NCBI GenBank assembly: GCA_046726275.1
Contig: JBKPAF010000024.1
Coordinates: 1 to 32,924 of the forward strand
Direction of reading: 5' to 3'
From: DASXTW01 sp046726275
GTDB taxonomy: Bacteria > Actinomycetota > UBA4738
Length of the DNA: 32,924 nucleotides
The notes under the pieces are model-generated. The model worked only from the letters and a program-made list of their open reading frames with translations, had not been told where the DNA came from and did not search any database. The position numbers and the translations under genes are program-made. Shown in pieces: positions 1 through 6,303 of this stretch. How positions within the stretch are numbered: position 1 is the stretch's first letter; each line of letters starts with the position of its first letter.

Positions 1-1
1 C

Positions 2-61
2 AATTACTCCTTCTACGAAGGCCTGGCGCCACGGCGGGCGGTACAGAGCACTTTGACCTAG
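2..61 (+). CDS. C-terminal tail of a gene entering from the left (partial, unknown)
   Basis: An open frame runs from the left edge for 19 codons to a TAG at 59-61 and would end in ...AVQSTLT. It stops 8 bp before the left inverted repeat of the insertion sequence. It is too short to assign to a family, and may be chance. Confidence 0.3.
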   Translation, partial: NYSFYEGLAPRRAVQSTLT

Positions 62-70
62 TGGGGCGTG

Positions 71-1294
71 TCAAGTGCCAGCTGATGTTTGAGGGTTCGT
101 ATCCGGCTGATGTTTGACGTGGAGGCCGTCCGCCCGGACCTTACGGACCCGGCCGGTCCTGGCCCTGGCCACGGACTTGATCAGGTGGTTCTTGCTCCAC
201 ACCTGGATCACCGTGTCGTCGACGAAGACGTCGACCAGCTGGGCCTTGTAGGCGTTGCCCACCGAGAACATCTGGTTGTCCACTGAGACCAGACCGTTGG
301 AGGCCACCCGGCGAAGGATCCACTGCCCGGGATGGTCCTCACCGGAGTCGACCGGAATCGAAGCGGCGTCGGGGGCGAGCGGGGTGAGGCGGAACCGATC
401 GGCGGGGGTGGCCATGTCCAGGGCCTGGTGAGGGCGCTGGGTGTTGTACTGGACAACCCAGGCATCGAGGCTCTGCTGAGCTGCCTGGAAGGACTGGAAC
501 GTCCGGTCGGCCAGGAACTCCTTGCGCAGGCTCTGGTGGAACCGCTCGATCTTGCCGGTGGTGGTGGGCGAGCGGACCCCGGTGTGGCGATGGGAGATGC
601 CGTTCTCCCGGCAGATCCGGTCGAACAGCACCTCCACCGGGTGGGGTCCGAACCTTCCGGTGAAGCACTTGCCGTTGTCGGTGAGGATCTCATCGGGGAT
701 CCCGTAGCGGTGGAGCGAGGCGGCCAAGACATCGCAGATGGCCTTGGAGGTGGCCCTCCTGACCAGGCCCCCGGCGACGCAGAACCGGCTGTGGTCGTCG
801 ATCCCGGTGACCACCTTGAGCTCGGTGCCATCCTCGAGCAGGACCCCGCCCATCACGTCCATCTGCCACAGCTGCATGGGACGGTCCCGCTCCCACCGGC
901 GGTACTCCTCCCGGCGCTTCCGCCGGCGCCGGAGCTCGATCAGGCCGTGGCGGCGGAGGCACCGGTAGATGCTCGAGCGACTGGGAGGAGGATCCGCGCC
1001 CACTCTGGCTAGATGGTGCTCGATGCGCCGCGGACCCCACCCGGGGTGCTGCCTGCGGAGCTCGCAGATCCAGGCCTCCTTTTGTGGAGAGATCTGGTGA
1101 GGACACGACAGGGGGCGATGGGACCGGTCGGCCAGGGCGGCCAGCCCCCCACGCTCGTAGCGAGCGATCCAGTTGTGCACGCTCTGGGGACTAACCCCCA
1201 GGCGTCGCGCCACCTCGACCACCCGCCACCCGTCCTGCACCACCGCCAGCACGGCCTGGTACCGCTGCTCCATGACGGAAAGCTCCACCAGCAC
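71..1294 (-). CDS. IS481-family DDE transposase
   Basis: Moves the insertion sequence by cut-and-paste or copy-in chemistry on its terminal repeats. The 407-residue protein has an N-terminal helix-turn-helix of IS481 type (EVARRLGVSPQSVHNWIARY) followed by an RNase H-fold core. The core shows the expected DDE residues in QMDVMG, LTDNGKC and TGKIERFH, and the QRPHQALDMATPADRF tail common to IS3/IS481 enzymes. I chose the GTG at 1294 because AGGAGGAGGT stands just upstream, and MLVELSVMEQRY is a typical family start. An ATG at 1273 is an alternative. A longer frame starting at a TTG at 1357 would begin inside the repeat array and lacks an SD. The stop codon (71-73) lies inside the left terminal repeat, so the last residues are encoded by the element's end. 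No frameshift or missing catalytic residue was seen. Confidence 0.9.
   Translation of the reverse strand: MLVELSVMEQRYQAVLAVVQDGWRVVEVARRLGVSPQSVHNWIARYERGGLAALADRSHRPLSCPHQISPQKEAWICELRRQHPGWGPRRIEHHLARVGADPPPSRSSIYRCLRRHGLIELRRRRKRREEYRRWERDRPMQLWQMDVMGGVLLEDGTELKVVTGIDDHSRFCVAGGLVRRATSKAICDVLAASLHRYGIPDEILTDNGKCFTGRFGPHPVEVLFDRICRENGISHRHTGVRSPTTTGKIERFHQSLRKEFLADRTFQSFQAAQQSLDAWVVQYNTQRPHQALDMATPADRFRLTPLAPDAASIPVDSGEDHPGQWILRRVASNGLVSVDNQMFSVGNAYKAQLVDVFVDDTVIQVWSKNHLIKSVARARTGRVRKVRADGLHVKHQPDTNPQTSAGT
80..118 (-). repeat. Left subterminal motifs of the IS (2 copies)
   Basis: Two copies of a 14-bp motif (AGCTGATGTTTGAG at 80-93, GGCTGATGTTTGAC at 105-118) are spaced 25 bp apart. They are the reverse complement of the motif array at the right end. 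They overlap the 3' end of the transposase gene. Confidence 0.75.
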
Positions 1295-1352
1295 GACCCA
1301 CCTCCTCCTCGCTCCCATCTGTCGAGACAGGGAGGAGGGCGGGGCGGGCACT

Positions 1353-1459
1353 GTCAAGGATCAGCCGAAGCCACCGTCAAAGATCAGCCGGAGCCGGTGT
1401 CAAAGATCACCCGAAACTCCGTCAAAGATCAGGTGACGCCGGAACCTCAAGCATCACCC
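1353..1459 (+). repeat. Right subterminal repeat array of the IS (5 copies)
   Basis: Five copies of a motif close to GTCAAAGATCASCC start at 1353, 1376, 1399, 1421 and 1446, a period of 22-25 bp. The outermost copy (CTCAAGCATCACCC) falls within the terminal inverted repeat. The array lies in the non-coding leader of the transposase. Spacing of about two helical turns suggests multiple transposase-binding sites on one DNA face; that role is inference. Confidence 0.8.
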
Positions 1460-1475
1460 GGAACAGGACAAGAGG

Positions 1476-1551
1476 TGGTGCCCCCGGCAGGAATCGAACC
1501 TGCGACACACGGTTTAGGAAACCGTTGCTCTATCCACTGAGCTACGAGGGC
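1476..1551 (-). tRNA. tRNA-Arg(CCT)
   Basis: The 76-nt gene folds as a full cloverleaf. The acceptor stem is GCCCTCG/CGGGGGC, the D arm contains AGCTCAGTGGATAGAGC, and the anticodon stem ACGGT/ACCGT carries loop TTCCTAA (anticodon CCT, decoding AGG). The T arm is CAGGTTCGAATCCTG, and CCA is encoded. The insertion sequence begins 5 bp beyond its 3' end. Confidence 0.96.
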
Positions 1552-1600
1552 CTGGAACAAGCTTATCCAACGGTTCGCCCCCTCCGAGCGGTTGCTCTCA

Positions 1601-1810
1601 TCAAGAAGAGCGATCCTCATGCCCTGGCCGGCGGAGCGACACGATCATGTTCGCGGCCCGCATGGCCACGACCACCTCGCCGGGATGCAGGTCCTCAGGA
1701 ACTCCCTCCGGGCCGAGCCGAGCGTTGTCCATCGACCGGTCCTGGTAAGCCACCGTCACGTCGTAGTAGGTGACCCCATGAAGCAGAAAGGCCTTCACCT
1801 CGACCACCAT
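1601..1810 (-). CDS. Small conserved-looking protein of unknown function
   Basis: A 69-residue soluble protein that begins MVVEVKAFLLHGVTYYDV and contains the ordered-looking segment LHPGEVVVAMRAANMIVSL. It has no signal peptide, membrane segment or metal motif. I do not recognise a family with confidence. I chose the ATG at 1810 because AGGAAG lies just upstream; an ATG at 1831 has no SD. Amino-acid composition and pattern look like a real gene and not a shadow, since the opposite frames here are poor. It could be a small adaptor or regulatory protein, but nothing in the sequence shows it. Confidence 0.55.
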   Translation of the reverse strand: MVVEVKAFLLHGVTYYDVTVAYQDRSMDNARLGPEGVPEDLHPGEVVVAMRAANMIVSLRRPGHEDRSS

Positions 1811-1953
1811 GGCTTCCTGCTCCCCCAGCATCGCCGGGCAGCATAGGGCATCGAACTCGAAGGGATGCGCTCGGCCTGCTTGCCAGCACCAAAAAAGGGA
1901 CGACGAGATATAGTCGGCCCTTCCACCATCGGTCCGACCAGGGAGGTTTCGCC

Positions 1954-2862
1954 ATGCGTCGTGCCATCCTCGCCCTCATCGCCGCCGCAGCCATGCTGCT
2001 CCCAGCGCCTTCAGCCATCGCCCGGCCGTTGCTGGACCGCATTCCGCTCCCCAATGGATTCCTTCCCGAGGGCATCGACATCACCAAGGGCGGAACCTTC
2101 TACACGGGATCGCTGATCGATGGGTCGATCTATCGAGGAGACATCCGAACCGGCCAGGGTGCCGTCTTCATCCATCCTCCAGCCGGACGGCTGGCAGTGG
2201 GGATGAAGGTTCACAAGAAGCTGCTGTACGTGGCCGGCGGAGACACGGGCGACGGCTACGTCTACGACACGAGGACCGGAGCCGACGTCCGCGCGTACAG
2301 CTTCACGCCGGGCGGGTTCATCAACGACGCCATCGTGACCAAAGATGCCGCCTGGTTCACGGACTCCGTCTTCCCGTTCCTCTACCGGGTCCCGGTCTCG
2401 CGGGATGGTACGCCGGCCGACCCCTCGGAGGTGGAGGCCGTTCCCCTCACCGGGGACATCGTCTACCAGGACGGGTTCAACGTGAACGGGATCGACGCGA
2501 CCCCGAACGGCAAGACGCTGATCATCGTCCAGAGCAACACGGGCAAGCTGTTCACCGTGGATCTCTCCGGGGTGACCTCCGAGATCGACCTGGGCTCCGA
2601 CGACGTGACGAACGGTGACGGGATCCTGCTCGACGGCCGCGACCTGTTCGTGGTCCTGAACTTCGACAATCTGTTGGCCAAGGTTCGCCTCGCCAGCGAC
2701 CTGGGCTCGGGTCAGGTGGTCAGCCGCACGCCGGACGACGACTTCGACATCCCGACCACGGTCGCGGAGGCGGGGAACGCCCTCTACGTGGTCAACGCCC
2801 GATTCACCACGCCGCCGGGGCCCGACACGGAATATTGGATCGCCCCGATCGGGAAGCCCTGA
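1954..2862 (+). CDS. Secreted SMP-30/gluconolactonase-like beta-propeller protein
   Basis: A 302-residue exported protein. Residues 1 to about 23 form a Sec signal peptide (MRRAILALIAAAAMLLPAPSAIA). The rest has repeated strand patterns of a six-bladed propeller: PNGFLPEGIDITKGGTFYTG, DGSIYRGDIRTGQ, KVHKKLLYVAGGD, FINDAIVTKDAAWFTDS, NGIDATPNGKTLIIVQS, GDGILLDGRDLFVV. The PEGID, FINDA and VNGID positions resemble the SMP-30/NHL type, in which acidic residues bind a divalent cation. Substrate is unknown: a lactonase-like hydrolase or a binding scaffold are both possible. A strong SD, AGGGAGGT (1940-1947), lies 6 bp before the ATG. It ends convergently with ygfZ, 36 bp apart. Confidence 0.8.
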   Translation: MRRAILALIAAAAMLLPAPSAIARPLLDRIPLPNGFLPEGIDITKGGTFYTGSLIDGSIYRGDIRTGQGAVFIHPPAGRLAVGMKVHKKLLYVAGGDTGDGYVYDTRTGADVRAYSFTPGGFINDAIVTKDAAWFTDSVFPFLYRVPVSRDGTPADPSEVEAVPLTGDIVYQDGFNVNGIDATPNGKTLIIVQSNTGKLFTVDLSGVTSEIDLGSDDVTNGDGILLDGRDLFVVLNFDNLLAKVRLASDLGSGQVVSRTPDDDFDIPTTVAEAGNALYVVNARFTTPPGPDTEYWIAPIGKP

Positions 2863-2898
2863 CGGCCGCGAGGCGCGATCACGCTCCTCCTGGCCCGC

Positions 2899-3765
2899 TC
2901 AGGCCGCTCGACGCCTGAGCTCCGTTCCGAGGCCCGTTTGAAGCTCGGCGTCCCGGGCTTCCCAGTGGAGCCGGGCCAGCACGAGCGTGCGACCGCCTGA
3001 CACGGCCACGCTGGTGATCTCGCCCACCTCGGAGCCGTCGAGCATCACGGGATCGCCGGGGGATACCGTGCCCTCGGCTTCCAGCGGAAGGACCAGACGA
3101 CGAGGGTGGCCGAGGGTGTCCACCTTCGCCACCGCTTCCTGGCCGGGAAAACATCCTTTCGTCCGAGAGACGGCCGAAGACAGTCCGGCCTCCTGCGGAA
3201 GATCCCCCTCGAGGGCGTCGACGCCGAACCGAGCGATCCCTGCGACGACCCACCAGGCCTCAAGCTCCTCGTTCCCGGCCTGCCCGTAGAGCCCGGAAAG
3301 CGAACTAATAAGCATCTCGCGGCCCTCGGCGGCTGCCACCAGGTCCACCCCGGTCCCCAGGCACGAGGGCTTCCATTGGACGGTCCCCGCCAGGCCGGAG
3401 GCGTCGCTCCGACCCGGGAAGGCAAGGATGGCCAGCTCGGAGGTCCGGTCCTCGAGCGTCACTTCCGAGCTCAGCACGTAGGGCTCGAGCAGCTCATGGA
3501 TCCGGGCGGGCTGCAGAGGGTCCTGGACAAGCAGGAAGCTCCCGTCGAGGACCGCGACGGTGAACGACGCTCGCACGGCACCCGTCGGCGAGAGGAACAG
3601 CGCCTGGCGGGCGTGACCCGTCGCCAAGCCCGAGAGGTCGGCCGTGACCAGATCGTTCAACCACTCGAAGGAGTCATCACCCGACACCGACACCTTGTGC
3701 CAGAAGGACAGGTCGGCGAAGGCTTCCCCGGAAACCAGTCGATCGACCATTCCTCTGTTCGCCAT
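2899..3765 (-). CDS. ygfZ: YgfZ/GcvT-like folate-binding protein
   Basis: YgfZ proteins bind tetrahydrofolate and help maintain or assemble iron-sulfur clusters in the cytoplasm. They are relatives of the glycine cleavage T-protein without aminomethyltransferase duty. The family signature KGCFPGQE is at about residues 203-210, with the Cys that is essential in E. coli YgfZ. The N-terminal part (FWHKVSVSGDDSFEWLNDLVTADL) and the PTGAV segment match the GcvT fold. Length (288 aa) is normal for actinobacterial members. The first ATG is at 3771, but a TAAGCT -10 box at 3775-3780 puts transcription start near 3768, so the ATG at 3765 (MANRGMVDR) is the better start. The gene is monocistronic and divergent from the sulfotransferase. 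Confidence 0.9.
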   Translation of the reverse strand: MANRGMVDRLVSGEAFADLSFWHKVSVSGDDSFEWLNDLVTADLSGLATGHARQALFLSPTGAVRASFTVAVLDGSFLLVQDPLQPARIHELLEPYVLSSEVTLEDRTSELAILAFPGRSDASGLAGTVQWKPSCLGTGVDLVAAAEGREMLISSLSGLYGQAGNEELEAWWVVAGIARFGVDALEGDLPQEAGLSSAVSRTKGCFPGQEAVAKVDTLGHPRRLVLPLEAEGTVSPGDPVMLDGSEVGEITSVAVSGGRTLVLARLHWEARDAELQTGLGTELRRRAA

Positions 3766-3774
3766 CGTCATTCC

Positions 3775-3780
3775 AGCTTA
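3775..3780 (-). promoter_or_regulatory. -10 box of ygfZ (near-leaderless)
   Basis: TAAGCT on the minus strand; predicted +1 at about 3768, 3 nt before the ATG at 3765. No clear -35 was seen. Confidence 0.45.
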
Positions 3781-3826
3781 GCCTCGACCTGACGAAGTCC
3801 CACGCCGGTGGAGTGCCGGCCGCGGG

Positions 3827-3832
3827 TAGAAT
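3827..3832 (+). promoter_or_regulatory. -10 box upstream of the sulfotransferase
   Basis: TAGAAT, with predicted +1 near 3839 and a leader of about 21 nt without a Shine-Dalgarno. No TTGACA-like box stands at 16-18 bp. A G/C run of eight C follows the start point. Confidence 0.4.
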
Positions 3833-3859
3833 CCTCGACCCCCCCCAGCCTTCGATGAC

Positions 3860-4852
3860 ATGGAGAGGAAGGACGCGCCCACGAACCGCCTAGCGATCCT
3901 GGTGATCGGCGGTCCCAGGACGGGCACCACCTGGGTCGCCGAAGCCCTGTCATGGGGCCGCGGCGTGGTCTGGATCAACGAGCCCGACAACGAATGGCCT
4001 GATCCGTTCGCGCTGCGGGCCAAGCTTCCCCTCGGCAGGTTCCCCATCCTCGACGAGGCGGATCCCGACCCTACCGACTACTTGGAGCTCTGGCGCAGAG
4101 CCTGTGCCGGGTTCCGCCAGAGCGGACCCCTCCTCGCGCTGGCCGATCGTCTGGAGAATTGGCCAAAGACCAGGCGTGATCTCTGGCGGGCCCTATGCGA
4201 TCACGCGAATCCTCGGGTGGCCCCGTGGCTGCGCGTCCTCGCCTCGCTGTCCCGGCCTCCGTCGAAACGAAGCGAGAGGGATCTCGCCGTGGTGAAGTCG
4301 GTTCATGCCGCCCTCGCGCTCGAGTGGGTGTCCGCTCGCCTTCGGCCCCGTGTCCTGATCGTCCAGCGCCATCCGTTCAACACCATCGCGAGCTGGTTGG
4401 AGTTCGGGTGGGGGGGCTGCTATCTGGACACGCATCCGAAGGTACGGGAGCGTTTCGCGGGCCCCTGGGGCTTTCCCGAGCTTGCCGCAGATCGCTCTTT
4501 GCTTTCCGCAGTGACCTGGGAGGTTGCCCTGTTCGCCTCCGTGCTTCACACGGCCGCCCGTGAACACCCGGACTGGCTGACGGTATCCCACGAGTCCCTG
4601 TGCATCGACCCGATCGGTGGCTTCCAGCGCATCTACGCCGACCTCGGGCTGACCTGGACGGAAGACGCCGAGCGCTTTATTCGGGACTCGAACAGGGCTG
4701 GAAGGGGGTACGAGACGGCCCGGATCGCGGCGGAGCTGCCGGACCGATGGAAGCGGCGGCTCACCGGCGATCAGATCCAGGAGATCCGCTCGCTCCTGTC
4801 ACTGATCCGGGCTGCACCTTGGATCGAAGACATGACCCGCGACCAGGCGTGA
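3860..4852 (+). CDS. PAPS-dependent sulfotransferase-family protein
   Basis: Predicted to transfer a sulfuryl group from PAPS to a hydroxyl or amine of an unknown acceptor. The 330-residue protein has the 5'-phosphosulfate loop GGPRTGTTWV at residues 17-26 and the 3'-phosphate-binding strand VLIVQRHPFNTIASWL at about 165-180, with the conserved R170-x-P. The C-terminal part has YADLGLTWTEDAERFI, typical of family members that act on carbohydrates or small molecules. There is no signal peptide, so it acts in the cytoplasm. It stands alone, divergent from ygfZ, and no PAPS-synthesis gene is in the window. The acceptor cannot be told from the sequence; a cell-surface glycan or sulfolipid is a guess. 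No SD precedes the ATG. Confidence 0.85.
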   Translation: MERKDAPTNRLAILVIGGPRTGTTWVAEALSWGRGVVWINEPDNEWPDPFALRAKLPLGRFPILDEADPDPTDYLELWRRACAGFRQSGPLLALADRLENWPKTRRDLWRALCDHANPRVAPWLRVLASLSRPPSKRSERDLAVVKSVHAALALEWVSARLRPRVLIVQRHPFNTIASWLEFGWGGCYLDTHPKVRERFAGPWGFPELAADRSLLSAVTWEVALFASVLHTAAREHPDWLTVSHESLCIDPIGGFQRIYADLGLTWTEDAERFIRDSNRAGRGYETARIAAELPDRWKRRLTGDQIQEIRSLLSLIRAAPWIEDMTRDQA

Positions 4853-4993
4853 TCGAGGCTGGACCCATGAGGCCGGGAGAGCGAATGGGGTTCCATGGGC
4901 CGGGCTAGTTCGCTAGGCTGGGTCCCTAGTCCCAAGGGCGGGATTTCGCTGGAGGACCGCTGTGAGCTCAAACGAAGTGCCGATATAGAGGTC

Positions 4994-5623
4994 ATGAAGA
5001 TCAACCGTTCCCTCATCAGAGCGTTTCTCATGAGCATCCTGGCGGGCCTCGTGCTCGTGTCGGCAGGGATGGCCAGTGCGGGGCACCTTGGTTTCCTTCG
5101 AGCTTCGGACAAAGCGACCGTGCGGCTCGACTCGACGACCTGCGATCCCGACGGCGACGAGGCCACTGCGCCGGGCGACGAGGCCGCTTCACCGGGCGAC
5201 GAGGCCACCTCGCCGGATGAAGAGGCTCCCCCGGAGGGGAACGAGCCCAAGGAGTGCGAGGAACCCGATGAGGGCGACGGGACCACGAATTCTGGCGCGG
5301 TTGACGAGGTCACGGCCCAGGCAGATCCGGCCGCCCGAGAGGCCGAATGCAACGAGGCTGCCGGGATCTCCGCAACCGAGGCCGGGTCGGACGCACCCTC
5401 AGACGTGAAGAAGACCGGCCTGGACCACGCGATTGAGGTCGTGCTGGCGAACTGCATCAAGAACCCTCAGGCACCCGGCCTGGTGAATGCGCTCCGTCAC
5501 TTGGTGGCCAACCGCGATCGCCACATGGCTCACGAAGCCGAGAAGGCCGCCCGTCGAGCCGCCCGAGAGGCTGCCAAGGCCGCGCGTATCGCCGCCCACG
5601 GGAGTCACGGCAAGGGGGCCTAG
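4994..5623 (+). CDS. Secreted protein with acidic GDEA-type repeats and a basic Ala-rich tail
   Basis: A 209-residue exported protein of unknown function. Residues 1 to about 30 are a signal peptide (MKINRSLIRAFLMSILAGLV, then ASAG). Next come a short linker, an acidic low-complexity stretch built of 7-residue units (GDEATAP, GDEAASP, GDEATSP, DEEAPP), and a central Glu/Asp/Ala-rich part with three cysteines (CDPDG, KECEE, EAECNE). A further segment has one Cys (LANCIKNP), and the C-terminal helix is rich in Lys/Arg/Ala (EKAARRAAREAAKAARIAA). The ATG at 4994 is preferred because the signal peptide starts there and AGAGGT precedes it; a frame extending upstream to 4895 has no signal peptide at its N-terminus. 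Its TAG overlaps the stop codon of the convergent lipoprotein gene within CTAG. The acidic-middle/basic-end layout suggests surface or DNA/polymer association; this is inference. Confidence 0.7.
   Translation: MKINRSLIRAFLMSILAGLVLVSAGMASAGHLGFLRASDKATVRLDSTTCDPDGDEATAPGDEAASPGDEATSPDEEAPPEGNEPKECEEPDEGDGTTNSGAVDEVTAQADPAAREAECNEAAGISATEAGSDAPSDVKKTGLDHAIEVVLANCIKNPQAPGLVNALRHLVANRDRHMAHEAEKAARRAAREAAKAARIAAHGSHGKGA
5153..5226 (+). repeat. 21-bp coding tandem repeat (about 3.5 units)
   Basis: Units beginning GGCGACGAGGCC start at 5153, 5174 and 5195, and a degenerate unit starts at 5216. They encode the 7-residue acidic repeats of the secreted protein. Unit number is likely to vary between strains by slippage. 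Confidence 0.8.
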
Positions 5624-6243
5624 GAGCAATTCGCCAGGGCCCGGTCCGCCGGGCCGGGCGTGGCCTGGTCATTCCCCACCGCGAGCGAGCGCACGACGTC
5701 GTCGAAGGTTCCCTGGAGGCGGCTGAAGTCTTCCATGGTCGCGGTGATCAGCACGCTCACCACGCGCCCGCCTGGAGCCTCCACCAGGATGTTCCTTCCC
5801 CGGATCTCCGGCTGAGTCGGCTGGCCTGGAAGAGCGCTCTGTTCCCGGAAGTCGATGCGTATCGCCTTCGTTGCTCCCGAGATGGTGAGGTCGTCCTCCC
5901 CGAGGTTCTTGAACCCCGGACTCACCTGAAGGAGGAGCCGGTGGAAGTTCACCGCGTGGGCGAACGCGCGGGTGGTTCCCTCATCGGTTACCTGGATGAC
6001 CGGCGGGATCGCGCCGGGCACTCTCGCCGGCTGGGTGAACTCCACGGCCGGCTCGTCCGAGCCCGCGAACGAGACCTCGCCCTGGCATCCCGTCCACGTC
6101 CTGGGGTAACCGATCGCGAACGAACCTCCCCGATAGACGGCGAAATCGGACGGTAACCCCTTCGCCGAGCAGCCGCCGAGAAGCACGGTCACCGCTACCA
6201 GGGCCCCGAACGATCTCAGCATCGACCGCAACCTTTCGTCCAT
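5620..6243 (-). CDS. Lipoprotein of unknown function (PsbP/LpqN-like fold possible)
   Basis: A 207-residue membrane-anchored lipoprotein. The signal sequence ends in lipobox LLGGC, so Cys25 would be acylated after cleavage. The mature part contains FAIGYPRTWTGCQG, PVIQVTDEG and a C-terminal FDDVVRSLAVG, a pattern seen in small actinobacterial lipoproteins that share the PsbP/Mog1-like alpha-beta fold. That assignment is tentative. The start ATG at 6243 follows a GATAAT -10 box with predicted +1 one base upstream, so the mRNA is probably leaderless. A second ATG at 6222 would leave a shorter signal peptide. The gene is divergent from the mannosyltransferase gene and overlaps the convergent secreted-protein gene by 4 bp. 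Confidence 0.7.
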   Translation of the reverse strand: MDERLRSMLRSFGALVAVTVLLGGCSAKGLPSDFAVYRGGSFAIGYPRTWTGCQGEVSFAGSDEPAVEFTQPARVPGAIPPVIQVTDEGTTRAFAHAVNFHRLLLQVSPGFKNLGEDDLTISGATKAIRIDFREQSALPGQPTQPEIRGRNILVEAPGGRVVSVLITATMEDFSRLQGTFDDVVRSLAVGNDQATPGPADRALANCS

Positions 6244-6250
6244 CGATCCG

Positions 6251-6256
6251 ATTATC
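6251..6256 (-). promoter_or_regulatory. -10 box of the lipoprotein gene (leaderless)
   Basis: GATAAT on the minus strand; predicted +1 at 6244, one base before the ATG. No clear -35. Confidence 0.45.
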
Positions 6257-6287
6257 CGAGGCGGGACCCTATCCGTGCTCGTGGGTC

Positions 6288-6293
6288 TAGAGT
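6288..6293 (+). promoter_or_regulatory. -10 box of the mannosyltransferase/tldDE operon
   Basis: TAGAGT; predicted +1 about 6300, giving only a 4-nt leader before the ATG at 6304. No SD is possible. It would drive the three overlapping genes to 10628. Confidence 0.45.
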
Positions 6294-6303
6294 CCTGTTC
6301 GAC

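Larger units (their letters stand above)
69..1470 (-). mobile_element. IS481-family insertion sequence, about 1.4 kb
   Basis: One transposase gene is bounded by imperfect terminal inverted repeats at 69-98 and 1441-1470. They match at 22 of 30 positions and both begin TGTC when read inward. The ends also carry repeated internal motifs, listed separately. No target-site duplication is evident: the left flank ends GTGGGGCG and the right flank begins AGAGGTGG. The right end lies 5 bp beyond the CCA end of tRNA-Arg. The transposase looks intact, so the element may be functional. Loss of the duplication would fit an old insertion or a recombined flank. Confidence 0.8.

Noticed and set aside
332..1012. 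Long plus-strand open frame across the transposase
   Set aside because: It is antisense to a complete transposase with DDE motifs and shows no domain of its own; it is a high-GC shadow.
1295..1357. Extending the transposase to a TTG at 1357
   Set aside because: It would start inside the repeat array and lacks an SD; the GTG at 1294 has AGGAGG.
1353..1459. CRISPR array
   Set aside because: The repeats are only 14 bp with 8-10 bp between them, belong to the insertion-sequence end and have inverted copies at the other end.
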